From positions 960,001-1,024,000 of the forward strand of contig NZ_CP069127.1 in the NCBI RefSeq assembly GCF_016811915.1: a stretch of DNA of 64,000 bases. The letters are read 5' to 3'. The stretch is from Brevibacillus choshinensis. GTDB lineage: Bacteria > Bacillota > Bacilli > Brevibacillales > Brevibacillaceae. The notes under the pieces were generated by a model, which worked only from the letters and a program-made list of their open reading frames with translations, made no database searches and was not told the origin of the DNA. Positions 33,390 through 42,267 of this stretch are shown in pieces (the stretch's first letter is position 1; the number at the start of each line of letters is the position of its first letter). A program made the translations under genes and the position numbers.

Positions 33390-33773
33390 TTGCAATTCGA
33401 TAAAGAAACGATTACGTTATTAGGTGTCATCACTGCTGCAATTATCGCTCTGATTGGACAAATTGTAGTTGCAATCATCACGAAAACCAACGAACGCAAA
33501 AAAGCACTCTATAGTATCGTATTTGAATGTGCGTATAAGGAATGGGAATACCAAAATAATCGGATGATTGAAACTGCAAAACAAAAAGGCGGCGGAACAA
33601 TAACAGAGTATCCGTACATGGACTATTTGTTATTCTATAAGCTGTTCATCAAATTAGTGGATAAGAAAAAAGTAAGTGAAAAGGATATTCGTGCTTTCTT
33701 TCTAGAGCAAAAGAATATCTCCAAAATTCTAGAAGAAGAACGAATAAGACATGGAATGATTAACCATAGATAA
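33390..33773 (+). CDS. Single-span membrane protein (127 aa)
   Basis: 127 residues: one membrane segment near 10-30 (ITLLGVITAAIIALIGQIVV), then a charged helical cytoplasmic part. TTG start with AGGGGGGAT upstream; the in-frame ATG at 33357 has no site. It is AT-rich relative to its surroundings and closed by its own terminator, so probably an independent cargo (moron) gene. Function unknown. Confidence 0.6.
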   Translation: MQFDKETITLLGVITAAIIALIGQIVVAIITKTNERKKALYSIVFECAYKEWEYQNNRMIETAKQKGGGTITEYPYMDYLLFYKLFIKLVDKKKVSEKDIRAFFLEQKNISKILEEERIRHGMINHR

Positions 33774-33796
33774 GCACCCAAGCGGTGCTTTTTTTC
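33772..33796 (+). terminator. Terminator after the membrane cargo gene
   Basis: AAGCACC (33772-33778) pairs with GGTGCTT (33784-33790) and continues into a T-run. Confidence 0.85.
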
Positions 33797-33798
33797 AT

Positions 33799-33819
33799 GG
33801 AGGTGGGTGATATGTAGTG
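33799..33819 (+). promoter_or_regulatory. Start-stop leader (ATG-TAG) at the ribosome site
   Basis: GGAGG at 33799 is ideally spaced for an ATG at 33812 that is followed at once by TAG; that stop overlaps the GTG start (33817) of the real gene. The 15-base block GGTGGGTGATATGTA recurs before terS. Confidence 0.5.
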
Positions 33820-34311
33820 CGGCAGTTCGTTGACACCGGGACGGGTGAGGTGTTCTACGAGGAACAAATTCTCCGACGCCCCGATGAAATCGTGAAGGTA
33901 TTTCGGCCAGCAGGCCGCAGCGTCAAATTCGTGAAAATCAAAGCCAGCCAAAAGGCAAAGCGACGGCTCAGGAAGCTGTCACTCGCTGAGGCTGGTTTTT
34001 TGTTGAAAATAGCGCCGTATGCCAGTGAGGGAACAAACCTACTGGAAGGTGATAACGAACGAGGACAGAAGGGCATACCGCTTACGGTTAAAGAACTTGC
34101 CCGGATCGCAAATTGCTCCTATCTAACAGCACGCAAGATCGTGAATACATTCATTGAGCTGCATGTCTTACGCCGTACCGATATGGAAGGGCGGTCAGCA
34201 TTGGCGATCAATCCCCTGTACTCGCTCAACGGCAAGTCAGCAGAAGCAGCCCTCCTGCAGCTTTTCAGGAGGGAGATATCGGAGGCAGGGGAGGATCCGA
34301 ATTCGGATTAG
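33817..34311 (+). CDS. Helix-turn-helix phage regulator
   Basis: A 164-residue protein with a winged-helix-like core (IPLTVKELARIANCSYLTAR then KIVNTFIELHVLRR) and a basic, variable N-terminus. It resembles replication or transcription regulators of phages. It starts with GTG behind a start-stop ATG-TAG. It lies between ArpU and the ParB-methyltransferase and may act in late control. Confidence 0.6.
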   Translation: MRQFVDTGTGEVFYEEQILRRPDEIVKVFRPAGRSVKFVKIKASQKAKRRLRKLSLAEAGFLLKIAPYASEGTNLLEGDNERGQKGIPLTVKELARIANCSYLTARKIVNTFIELHVLRRTDMEGRSALAINPLYSLNGKSAEAALLQLFRREISEAGEDPNSD

Positions 34312-34529
34312 GGGGTCGCCAGAAGGTAACAACCTCCAAAACCTTGAGCCTCTAAGCGTTATAGCCATTATTGGTAGTGATACAAAACGTATACTTTTCC
34401 ACCTAAATAGTAGTCGTTTTGTAACACTAAAAAAAGTGCCGACAGCCCCACAGTAGCAAGCACTACACCGATTTTGGGGATGGCAATATTCTTTATTCTT
34501 ACTTTATTGCCACGAAGGAGCTGAACAGC
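34312..34529. other. Intergenic region before the methyltransferase
   Basis: 218 bases without a gene. Contains the inverted repeat TACAAAACG (34381-34389) / CGTTTTGTA (about 34415-34423), a possible operator or stem. Confidence 0.35.
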
Positions 34530-35825
34530 ATGGATATACGGAAAATACCCGTCTCAATGATCAAGGCTGCTGAGTATAATCCACGGATTGATTTGCAACC
34601 TGGTGATCCCGAATACGAAAAGCTGAAAAGGTCCCTGGAAGAGTTTGGTTACGTTGAGCCTCTTGTTTGGAATGAGCGTACCGGAAACCTCGTTGGTGGA
34701 CATCAGCGGTTCAAAATCCTCACCTACGAACAGCATGCTGCAGAGGTTGAGGTCTCAGTCGTTAATCTGGATGACACCCGAGAAAAAGCGCTCAATCTGG
34801 CGCTGAACAAAATCAGTGGGGCTTGGGATGAAGAGAAGCTGGCCCAGGTACTGGCTGATCTGCAGGAAAGTGACCTGGACATCTCACTTTCTGGTTTTGA
34901 CGATGAGGAAGTCACGGAACTGCTCAGTGAATACATGGACATTCAAGTGGAGGATCCAGTCGTTGATGATGATTTCGACGTGCAGCGGGCGTTGGATGAG
35001 ATCCGCGAGCCTGAGACCAAACAGGGAGATATCTGGCGTCTTGGGAAGCATCTGCTGATGTGTGGTGATTCAACCAGTCAGCAGGACGTGAAATTGCTCA
35101 TGGACGGGGATAAGGCTTCACTGGTTGTCACTGACCCTCCGTATAACGTGGCATTCAAAAGCGAATCTGCGGAACTGGCTGCTGACGGCAGGGAGAGCAT
35201 CATGAATGATGACATGCCCATGGAGCAATTCGAGGAGTTTCTTGGGCATGTATTCCGGAACTATTCGACCCACATGGATAATAAAGCAGCTATTTATGTT
35301 TTCCATCCATCCAGCTATCAACGTGAGTTTGAAACCAAAATGAACGAAGCAGGCATTGTGGTCCGTACCCAATGTGTCTGGGTAAAGAATGCAGCCACTT
35401 TCGGGTTTGCTCAGTACAAATACAAGCACGAGCCTGTCTTTTATGCGCATTTGAAAGGACAAGCCCCTGCATGGTATGGCGATCGCAAACAAACGACTGT
35501 CTGGCGATCAGGGCTTCCTGACGAGGAGCAAGTACCCGAAACAGTCTGGGAGGTCTCGCGTGGTGACGTCAGCAAGTATGTTCACCCAACCCAGAAACCT
35601 CTTGAGCTACTGGCGATCCCGATCGGTAACAGTAGCCAAAAGGACGATATCGTTGTGGATCTTTTCGGCGGCAGTGGCTCCACACTCATGACCTGCGAGC
35701 AGATGAGACGCAGTTGCAGAACCATGGAGCTGGATCCAAAATTCTGTGATGTGATCAAAAGGCGCTTTAAACACATGACAGGCATCGAGCCGCTTCTGGT
35801 CAACACTCAACCAGAAGCAGTCTAA
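34530..35825 (+). CDS. ParB-domain DNA methyltransferase fusion
   Basis: A 431-residue fusion. Residues 1-110 form a ParB/sulfiredoxin-like domain (AEYNPRID, LVGGHQRFKIL). Residues 165-425 form an N4/N6 amino-methyltransferase with catalytic TDPPYNV near 204, HPTQKPLELL, and the AdoMet motif DLFGGSGSTLM near 377, the beta-class order. It lies near the packaging genes, as in many Firmicute phages, and probably modifies phage DNA against host restriction. No cognate nuclease is nearby, so it is an orphan. AAGGAGC precedes the ATG. Confidence 0.88.
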   Translation: MDIRKIPVSMIKAAEYNPRIDLQPGDPEYEKLKRSLEEFGYVEPLVWNERTGNLVGGHQRFKILTYEQHAAEVEVSVVNLDDTREKALNLALNKISGAWDEEKLAQVLADLQESDLDISLSGFDDEEVTELLSEYMDIQVEDPVVDDDFDVQRALDEIREPETKQGDIWRLGKHLLMCGDSTSQQDVKLLMDGDKASLVVTDPPYNVAFKSESAELAADGRESIMNDDMPMEQFEEFLGHVFRNYSTHMDNKAAIYVFHPSSYQREFETKMNEAGIVVRTQCVWVKNAATFGFAQYKYKHEPVFYAHLKGQAPAWYGDRKQTTVWRSGLPDEEQVPETVWEVSRGDVSKYVHPTQKPLELLAIPIGNSSQKDDIVVDLFGGSGSTLMTCEQMRRSCRTMELDPKFCDVIKRRFKHMTGIEPLLVNTQPEAV

Positions 35826-35836
35826 TACATTTAATT

Positions 35837-36001
35837 CTATGTATTTTGCTTTTTCAACTCTTCAAGAATTTCTTTTTGGAGTTTTTGAATTTCGTAGGCT
35901 CTATTTGATTCATCAATACCGTGTTTTACAGCAGTTTTAATGACTAAATATGCAATAAACGCAGCAAAAGCATAAATACCTATTCCGATTAATATGCCCA
36001 T
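35837..36001 (-). CDS. Small membrane protein with coiled tail (54 aa)
   Basis: A 54-residue protein: a membrane segment (MGILIGIGIYAFAAFIAYLV) and a charged coiled-coil tail (IQKLQKEILEELKKQN). AAGGAGAGGAAAG precedes the ATG. Reads against the flanking genes; unknown function. Confidence 0.55.
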   Translation of the reverse strand: MGILIGIGIYAFAAFIAYLVIKTAVKHGIDESNRAYEIQKLQKEILEELKKQNT

Positions 36002-36075
36002 GGATATCTTTCCTCTCCTTATAAGATATAGGAGGACGCGCTAACGTCCCCCCAAGCATCCGGGTCACCCCGGCT

Positions 36076-36123
36076 GAGATAGCGAAACCTGCGGCCGCAG
36101 TTGTCATCATCACTCGCTATCTC
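36076..36123. repeat. Long-spaced inverted repeat
   Basis: GAGATAGCGA (36076-36085) and TCGCTATCTC (36114-36123) are perfect 10-bp arms around a 28-base loop containing a NotI-like palindrome. Followed only by short T-runs; it may be a terminator or protein site. Confidence 0.5.
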
Positions 36124-36158
36124 GTTTTCCATTTTACAGGAAAGCCGAGGGTGTCACA

Positions 36159-36392
36159 ATGAAAAACACAAACGGTTGTTCCCTATCCGGTACAGATGAT
36201 CTGCTCCTTCAGCACGAAGTTGGTATCATGGAGGGCATCCTTGAGTCCAAGGAGCAGTACCGTAAAGTCGTAAAAGCAGCCATAGGTAAATGGGTGAAGG
36301 ACTTCCAGTCTGGCCACATTGAAATCAAAACGGTTGATGACCTGAAGAAGCTGATCGAGCTGGACATAGAGCTGCAGAAGGACGAAATTTGA
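36159..36392 (+). CDS. Small phage protein (77 aa)
   Basis: 77 residues: a helical protein with GILESKEQYRKVVKAAIGKW and VDDLKKLIELDIELQKDEI. The position just before the packaging genes is typical of small accessory packaging proteins, but it is not recognised. GAGGGTG precedes the ATG. Confidence 0.6.
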   Translation: MKNTNGCSLSGTDDLLLQHEVGIMEGILESKEQYRKVVKAAIGKWVKDFQSGHIEIKTVDDLKKLIELDIELQKDEI

Positions 36393-36398
36393 TAGTAC

Positions 36399-36797
36399 CT
36401 ATACAGGGTGCCTACAATTCACATGATCATCAGGAGACAACTCTCTTACCGTTACATCTTTCAAATACCATCCTCCAGCATCGTTTTTTATCTTTACCGT
36501 AAATAGGTGTTTAGGCGGATTGTGTGGTCCTTCAAAGGTTTCAAACTGTAACGACACTTCGAATAGATAACTTCCTGGCTGTTGTTTTTCTATCTGCAGA
36601 ATTTTGACGCACCAGTATTGCTTGAGGGTACCAAAATGTTTTGTAATCGCTTCTTGAATTTGTGGGGAAAGAGATGCAATTAAAGCGTCTTCGAGCAGCA
36701 TGTGTTGGTGTACGAGCTGAGGTGAGGTTGCGTCGATCTCCACGGGGATGGCAAGAACGCCACCTAACAGGCATATGCACAAGATAATCCATTTCAC
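36399..36797 (-). CDS. Secreted DUF3888-like protein
   Basis: A 132-residue protein with a signal peptide (KWIILCICLLGGVLAIPVEI). The mature domain LLEDALIASLSPQIQEAITK, then EVSLQFETFEGPHNPPKHLF, resembles the DUF3888 family of secreted bacillus proteins. GTG start at 36797 with GGAGGGTGA upstream; the longer ATG start at 36830 is less likely. It reads leftward, against the phage late genes, and sits beside a ccdA gene: probably cargo. Confidence 0.6.
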   Translation of the reverse strand: MKWIILCICLLGGVLAIPVEIDATSPQLVHQHMLLEDALIASLSPQIQEAITKHFGTLKQYWCVKILQIEKQQPGSYLFEVSLQFETFEGPHNPPKHLFTVKIKNDAGGWYLKDVTVRELSPDDHVNCRHPV

Positions 36798-36830
36798 AAG
36801 AATCACCCTCCATTTGGTCATTCTCTCCAT

Positions 36831-36970
36831 TGAATTTACAAAACACCCCTAATGCGTGGTACGAAAACAATCCTTTAATTCCTTGCCGATTTGGGGTGGT
36901 ATGGGGACCAGCCTATTAAATAAGCAGGAGGAATTTAGAGCGTCTTAAATAGGCGCTACTTCAAAAATGC
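36831..36970. other. Spacer with imperfect hairpin
   Basis: 140 bases between the two leftward cargo genes, holding an inverted repeat CCTATT / AATAGG (about 36914-36955) that may end the ccdA transcript. Confidence 0.35.
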
Positions 36971-37669
36971 CTACAGCCAGCTAGTTTGAGGAAGAAATTG
37001 GAGCAGTAAGGTTAATTTATCGAAGTAAAGCAAAATGGCAAACAGACAAATAATGATTCCGCCAATTTTCATGAAAGTGCTGGCGTATTTAGTGATCCAG
37101 CTTATTTTGCCTACAAAAAATGTCATGATAAAAAACGGTATGGAAAAACCAAAGGTGTAAGTAACGGTATAAAGAAAAGCGTCGGATGGATTGGATATTC
37201 CTAATACGATGATGCTTGATAACAGTGGACCTACACAAGGAGTCCAAGCAGCAGCATAAGTAACTCCAACCACCATGGATCCAAGATAGCCGATTGGCCG
37301 ATTTTTCAAGTTTACACTCCATGTTTTCTGTAACCAGTCAAATTTGAAGAAATTTAACATAGTAAGACCGATGACGAACAGAAGTATTCCGCCTAGCTGA
37401 CGAATTAACTCTTTGTTGCTAGAAAAGAGCTCACCTATAAAAGACGTTGATAAACCTAATGCTACAAAAATAGAGGAGAAACCAAGCATAAAAAAAAGAG
37501 TATGTAGGAGGGGCTTGCTTTGAAATATAACTTTTCCCTTCTTAACCTCGTCTACAGTTATTCCTGTTATGTAAGACAAAAACGATGGATATAAAGGGAG
37601 TGAACATGGGGAAAAAAACGAAAGTAACCCTGCGAGAAATGAGATGCTGACAGATGGATCTGAGCTCAT
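36971..37669 (-). CDS. ccdA: CcdA-like thiol-disulfide membrane protein
   Basis: A 232-residue protein with six membrane segments. The two redox cysteines typical of CcdA lie in FFSPCSLPLYPSF near the start and in AWTPCVGPLLSS in the fourth segment. CcdA moves electrons from cytoplasmic thioredoxin to extracytoplasmic proteins, for example in cytochrome c and spore maturation. GGAGGG precedes the ATG at 37669. A ccdA gene inside a prophage, just before terS and on the opposite strand, is unusual. Together with the secreted neighbour it forms a lysogenic-conversion-type cassette. Confidence 0.85.
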   Translation of the reverse strand: MSSDPSVSISFLAGLLSFFSPCSLPLYPSFLSYITGITVDEVKKGKVIFQSKPLLHTLFFMLGFSSIFVALGLSTSFIGELFSSNKELIRQLGGILLFVIGLTMLNFFKFDWLQKTWSVNLKNRPIGYLGSMVVGVTYAAAWTPCVGPLLSSIIVLGISNPSDAFLYTVTYTFGFSIPFFIMTFFVGKISWITKYASTFMKIGGIIICLFAILLYFDKLTLLLQFLPQTSWL

Positions 37670-37700
37670 ATGTCCCTCCGTAATCCATAATTTAACACCT

Positions 37701-37706
37701 ATTATA
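37701..37706 (-). promoter_or_regulatory. -10 element for ccdA
   Basis: TATAAT on the minus strand, about 32 bases before the ccdA ATG. No good -35 seen. Confidence 0.4.
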
Positions 37707-37712
37707 AAGTAA

Positions 37713-37744
37713 TGCCCCGAAAAGAGAACTTTCGGGGCATTTTT
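37713..37744 (+). terminator. Terminator in front of the packaging genes
   Basis: TGCCCCGAAA (37713-37722) pairs with TTTCGGGGCA (37730-37739), followed by TTTTTC. It stops rightward readthrough into the late operon, so late transcription must start between here and terS. Confidence 0.85.
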
Positions 37745-37850
37745 CTTACACATTTTAGTTTTGACTCACTGTTCCTTAATACATCCAGGTAATAGTGTTT
37801 CCGTCTGATTCATAAACCGAGTCTTTGGGAAACGAACACAAATAACCGGG

Positions 37851-37868
37851 GGTGGGTGATATGTAATG
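37851..37868 (+). promoter_or_regulatory. Start-stop leader (ATG-TAA) before terS
   Basis: GGTGGGTGATATGTA is identical over 15 bases to the block before the gene at 33817. The ATG at 37861 is followed at once by TAA, which overlaps the real ATG at 37866. Confidence 0.5.
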
Positions 37869-38675
37869 GCACGAGCAAGAAGTCCAAATCGCGAACTTGC
37901 TGAAAAGATGTACCTGGAGACCGGCGGGACCATTCTGCTCAAGCAGATTGCCGAGCAGCTCGGGGTTAGTGATTCACAAGTCCGAAAGTGGAAAAACCAG
38001 GACAAATGGGATACCAAGCTCAATAGTAACGTTACCAATGGCAAAAGTAACGTTACCAAAAAGACAGGAGCACCAAAAGGCAACAAAAACGCTGCTGGGC
38101 ACGGTGCTCCGAAGGGGAACAAGAACGCTGTGGGGAATGCTGGTGGCGGGGCACCCAGACGGAATACCAACGCTGTCAGGACAGGAGAGTATCAAACCAT
38201 CTGGATGGACGCGCTGTCTCCTGAGCAGCAGGACGTGGTTGCGCGGGTCAATCTTGAGCCTTTGGAGCAAGTGAATCAGTCGATCACGCTCTACGCTTGG
38301 CGTGAAAGGGAGATCATGCTTAAAATTGCCGCGCTCGAAAGCGGATTGACCGAGAAGCAACGACGGGTGCTGCAAAAGAGACAGGCCATTAAGGAAGCGG
38401 TACCTGTTCACGACGACAAGACCGGCCAGACAAAGACGATCTCTGTTTCCCGCGAGGAGCTGGTCATTGCAGAGCTGGAGGAAACAGAGTACAGGGCAAT
38501 TGATGACATTCTTCACCTGCAGGATGCCCTCACACGAGTGACAGACAAGAAACTCCGGGCAGTCGAGATGAAGCATAAGCTGATGAGTGGTATCAACCCT
38601 GAGACGGTCAACATTCAGCATTACCTGGAGGCGTTGGGCACAGTTGCTGAGGAAGCTTGGGGCGATGAAGAATGA
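37866..38675 (+). CDS. terS: Terminase small subunit (PBSX type)
   Basis: A 269-residue protein with an N-terminal helix-turn-helix (LLKQIAEQLGVSDSQVRKWK), then repeated GAPKGNKNA motifs typical of PBSX-family small terminases, then a helical oligomerisation region. It recognises phage DNA for packaging. It follows a start-stop ATG-TAA element and overlaps terL by four bases. Confidence 0.88.
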   Translation: MARARSPNRELAEKMYLETGGTILLKQIAEQLGVSDSQVRKWKNQDKWDTKLNSNVTNGKSNVTKKTGAPKGNKNAAGHGAPKGNKNAVGNAGGGAPRRNTNAVRTGEYQTIWMDALSPEQQDVVARVNLEPLEQVNQSITLYAWREREIMLKIAALESGLTEKQRRVLQKRQAIKEAVPVHDDKTGQTKTISVSREELVIAELEETEYRAIDDILHLQDALTRVTDKKLRAVEMKHKLMSGINPETVNIQHYLEALGTVAEEAWGDEE

Positions 38676-39994
38676 AAAAGGGCGGAGCAAAATTTCAGTT
38701 CAAGCCTTTTTCCCTCAAGCAAAAGAAGCTGTTGACCTGGTGGACGAATAAGAGTCCTTTTCAGGATTACGATATGGTGATTGCGGATGGTTCTATCCGG
38801 TCTGGAAAGACCATCTCTATGATCGATAGCTTCCTCATGTGGTCCCTTTCGGCGTTCCAGAACCAAACCTTCATCATCGCTGGGAAATCAATGGGGGCGC
38901 TTAAGCGGAACGTTCTTCAACCGATGTTCCAGATCCTGAATGCAAAGGGCATTCCGTATTTCTATCACAGGTCGGAGCATTACATTTCCATCGGCTCCAA
39001 CGTGTATTACTGTTTCGGGGCCAGTAACGAAGTGAGTCAGGACGTCTTGCAGGGTTTGACGGCAGCCGGAGCATATGCGGACGAGGTCGCGCTGTTCCCG
39101 CAGTCTTTTGTTGACCAAATGGTTGGTCGCTGCTCCGTAGATGGGTCAAAAATCTTCATGAACTGTAACCCGGCTGGTCCCTACCACTGGTTCAAGTTGG
39201 AGTACATCGACAAGGCGGAGGAGAAGAAGATTCTGCGCCTTCACTTTACGATGGACGACAACTTGACGCTGTCGCAAAAAATCAAAGAGCGCTTCAAGCG
39301 CATGTTTAGTGGCGTTTTCTATAAACGCTTCATTCTCGGCCTTTGGGTAATGGCCGCTGGCATCGTATATGACATGTTTGACGAAGAGGTCCATGTCATT
39401 GATGAGCTACCGGAATCGTTCGACCGTCTGATTGTCGGCGGCGACTACGGTATGAATAATCCGACAGCATTCCTGCTGATCGGGCAAAAAGGGAATGACT
39501 TTTACGTCATCCGGGAGTATTACTATGGAGCTGGTCAGAAGAAGGGTCAGAGTGAAGAAGAGGTCCAGGCAAGACAAAAGACAGTGGCCCAGTACGTGGA
39601 TGAATTTATTCGGTTCCTTGGAAGCGATAAGCCGCAGTACATATTTCTTGATCCATCTGCAGCTGCGCTTATCATTGAATTGAAAAAACGTGGGCTCACG
39701 AATATCAAAGGGGCAAGCAACGACCGGATTGACGGCATTCAATTAGTCCAGCAACTACTTGGCGGGCATGAAGGCCGTCTTTTTGTGCATCGGTCCTGTG
39801 TCAATCTGATTCGTGAGTTCTTCTCCTATCTCTGGGATCCAAAAGCACAGGCAAGGGGAGAGGATGACGTGATCAAAGAAAACGACCACGCACTGGATGC
39901 ACTGCGATATGCCTTGTTTACAATCTGGCACCTGATACGCAAAGCAGCTGCACGCGAAGAAAGACGACGTGATGGGAGAGGCGGATGGATCTGA
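38672..39994 (+). CDS. terL: Terminase large subunit
   Basis: A 440-residue packaging motor and nuclease. Walker A-like ADGSIRSGKTIS at 39-50, Walker B-like AGAYADEVALFP, and the C-terminal RNase H-like nuclease with first acid in VGGDYGMNNPTAFLLI and a later FLDPSAAALI. The PBSX-type family is clear. Overlaps terS (ATGA) and the portal gene. Confidence 0.94.
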   Translation: MKKGGAKFQFKPFSLKQKKLLTWWTNKSPFQDYDMVIADGSIRSGKTISMIDSFLMWSLSAFQNQTFIIAGKSMGALKRNVLQPMFQILNAKGIPYFYHRSEHYISIGSNVYYCFGASNEVSQDVLQGLTAAGAYADEVALFPQSFVDQMVGRCSVDGSKIFMNCNPAGPYHWFKLEYIDKAEEKKILRLHFTMDDNLTLSQKIKERFKRMFSGVFYKRFILGLWVMAAGIVYDMFDEEVHVIDELPESFDRLIVGGDYGMNNPTAFLLIGQKGNDFYVIREYYYGAGQKKGQSEEEVQARQKTVAQYVDEFIRFLGSDKPQYIFLDPSAAALIIELKKRGLTNIKGASNDRIDGIQLVQQLLGGHEGRLFVHRSCVNLIREFFSYLWDPKAQARGEDDVIKENDHALDALRYALFTIWHLIRKAAAREERRRDGRGGWI

Positions 39995-41427
39995 TGTCGA
40001 ACGCAACAGGTTGGTATCCCATTGGAAAGTCACAAGGGACAGGTGGGAGCAAACAGCTAGTTACTGATCAATTCGAGCAAGACTATGACGAACACAAGCT
40101 GATACGACCAACGTTAGACCCTTTGGCTTGTGTTCAGGTGGTTAAACAAAGCAATATTATCCCTCAGTGTGTGGAGGCATATAAAACAAACGTAACTGGC
40201 TTTGGTTATACGTTGGAATACATGCCGGGCGAGAGCGATAAAACTGCAAAGGTAGAGTGGGACATTGCGGATCGTTTTATGCAGACGGCCAATCTGGAGG
40301 AGTCTATCGAGCAATTGCTGGGGCAACTGATTGAAGACCTTGAACACTGCGGAAACGCCTATGTTGAAGTGGCTTGGGGCGGTGGTCTGCCAGCTGTTTA
40401 TCGAATTCCCCCTGAATACATGCGTTGTACAGCGCCACTCGAACTAGTCGATATGAAGTATAAGAGACTGGTACAGGGCAGGATAGAAGAGTTTACACAG
40501 AGCAAGTGGGTCAGAAGGTACGCCCAAAAGCGAGGAACGAATATTACGTGGTTCCGTGAATTCGGGGCGCCTGGCGAAGGGAATGAAGTCATACACCTAC
40601 AGCTTGGAAATGGGACATACGGAGAGCCTCGATGGTCCGGTAACTCGCCTGGGATTGTGGGATCAAGGAAGGCCGAGGAGCTCAACTTCGATTACTTTGA
40701 CAACGGTCGAATGCTGGCAATGATTTTGACAGTGATGAATGGTGAATTAGCGCCACAGTCGATCGAAGCTCTAAAGGGAGCGAAGGGAAAGAAGTCACAG
40801 GGAGGCATCCTCTATCTCGAAGTGCAGGGATACGACAAAGGGATGCTTGGTGATGAAAAGGAAAAGACGAGCATCAAGTTGGACAAGCTGAATGACTTGC
40901 TCCAGCAGGATGCTCTTTTTATTGAGTACAACCGGGAAAAACGAAAAGAAACCCGTTCAGCATTCCGGGTCCCGCCAATCCTCACTGGCGAGTCAGACGA
41001 CTACAATCGAGCTACCAGTGATAATGCCCGCAGGATTGTAGAGGAACAGGTATTCCAGCCGTATCGAAAGTGGATCATGGATGAGATCTTCAACAAACGA
41101 CTGCTGCCTGCTATCTCTGTGTACCGAGTAAAGGCAATCCTCCGTAGTCCCAAAATCAGTGACCCAGACGAGCGGAAGGCCATGCTTGATTATCTGGCTG
41201 ACCGAGGCATTCTAATTGTCCGCGACTTGATTCCGATTGCCGAGGAAGTGCTTGGGACAGTCATTGACGAGAGCCGTTATCCTGATGGCTATCTGGATAC
41301 ACCAATTATACAGCTGATGCCATCCCAGGCTTCACTCGGTCAGTCGACGGATACGGAGCCGGAAGAGAAACTCGCAGCCATCGCCAAGCGGCTACTTCGT
41401 GAAACGAGGGAACGCCAGCATGTGTGA
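39985..41427 (+). CDS. Portal protein (PBSX family)
   Basis: A 480-residue protein forming the ring through which DNA enters the head. Typical stretches are IIPQCVEAYKTNVTGFGYTL, EDLEHCGNAYVEVAWGGG, and FRVPPILTGESDDYNRAT. Two ATGs are possible: 39985, with GGGAGAGG just before it, and 39994 over the terL stop; the first is given. Sits in the normal place after terL. Confidence 0.88.
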   Translation: MDLMSNATGWYPIGKSQGTGGSKQLVTDQFEQDYDEHKLIRPTLDPLACVQVVKQSNIIPQCVEAYKTNVTGFGYTLEYMPGESDKTAKVEWDIADRFMQTANLEESIEQLLGQLIEDLEHCGNAYVEVAWGGGLPAVYRIPPEYMRCTAPLELVDMKYKRLVQGRIEEFTQSKWVRRYAQKRGTNITWFREFGAPGEGNEVIHLQLGNGTYGEPRWSGNSPGIVGSRKAEELNFDYFDNGRMLAMILTVMNGELAPQSIEALKGAKGKKSQGGILYLEVQGYDKGMLGDEKEKTSIKLDKLNDLLQQDALFIEYNREKRKETRSAFRVPPILTGESDDYNRATSDNARRIVEEQVFQPYRKWIMDEIFNKRLLPAISVYRVKAILRSPKISDPDERKAMLDYLADRGILIVRDLIPIAEEVLGTVIDESRYPDGYLDTPIIQLMPSQASLGQSTDTEPEEKLAAIAKRLLRETRERQHV

Positions 41428-42247
41428 TCGATGCCTGCATCTGATTGCCAAAGCGGACGACGATGACTTTCTCGATAGCTTGGATTTGACGCATGCGGAG
41501 CGTCAGCTGCTAGAGAAGCTGTATAAGGAAGGCGAGGAGTCGATTGCAGACCTTCTGGAACTACAGGGCAAGGCGCTTGATGAAGCCATTCAGGAAATGA
41601 GCGATGAGTTGGCCGCTGATCCTGATGAGCTCTGGAAAGTCATCGTCCAGATTCAAGGTGGCGATTATTTTCAAGAGAAGTTCGAGCAGGCTGTCTACGA
41701 CGCGTTCATGCCCTTGTTCCATGTCGCAGGAGAGTCCGAAGCCATCGGAATTAATGCAGACGTAACGTGGGAGCAGGAAAACAAAGCAGCGGCCGATTTT
41801 GCTAAGAGGCTAAAGCAGCTGGTGCCTGCTATGAATGAAACGTCTGCTGACCACATGCTTCGATCTTTCCACCGTGCCATTGAAGTAGGGAAGACACCTG
41901 CCGAACGAGCAACACTTGTGAAAGAAGTAAGCAAGCAGGCAGCGTCTGGGGAAGAGGGGCCATTCACTATGACCAGAGCCGTTACCATCTCCCGGACCTT
42001 ATCCACGGCGGCTGCCAATGGCGGGAAGCTGGAGGGTTGGAAGCAGTCTGGCCTCGTGAAGAAGAAACGCTGGCGAGCAGCCAACAACAAGCGCACGAGG
42101 AAGGACCACAAAGATGCAAACGGCCAAGAAGTTGACATTGATAAGCCGTTTAAGGTAGGAGGTGAAAAGTTGATGCATCCAGGCGATCCCGCAGGAAGCG
42201 CAAAACAAATCGTGCAATGTCGTTGTTCTATGCAGGCTGTTTTCTAA
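41420..42247 (+). CDS. Phage head morphogenesis (minor capsid) protein
   Basis: A 275-residue protein. The N-terminus is MCDRCLHLIAKADDDDFLDS and the C-terminus has the Mu gpF-like part: NNKRTRKDHKDANGQEVDID, GEKLMHPGDPAGSAKQIVQC and RCSMQAVF. Minor head proteins of this type link the portal to the capsid. The ATG overlaps the portal stop. Confidence 0.78.
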   Translation: MCDRCLHLIAKADDDDFLDSLDLTHAERQLLEKLYKEGEESIADLLELQGKALDEAIQEMSDELAADPDELWKVIVQIQGGDYFQEKFEQAVYDAFMPLFHVAGESEAIGINADVTWEQENKAAADFAKRLKQLVPAMNETSADHMLRSFHRAIEVGKTPAERATLVKEVSKQAASGEEGPFTMTRAVTISRTLSTAAANGGKLEGWKQSGLVKKKRWRAANNKRTRKDHKDANGQEVDIDKPFKVGGEKLMHPGDPAGSAKQIVQCRCSMQAVF

Positions 42248-42267
42248 AGCGAAAGGAGGTGAAGAAA

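Noticed and set aside
33356-34387. Direct repeat AGTGATACAAAA (33356-33367 and 34376-34387) around cargo genes
   Set aside because: A 12-base repeat is expected by chance many times in 64 kb, so it is not evidence for a mobile unit.
36421-36440. TCATCAG (CTGATGA on the minus strand) as a second hammerhead
   Set aside because: No helix I, GAAA or cleavage triplet in register; it lies inside a coding region.
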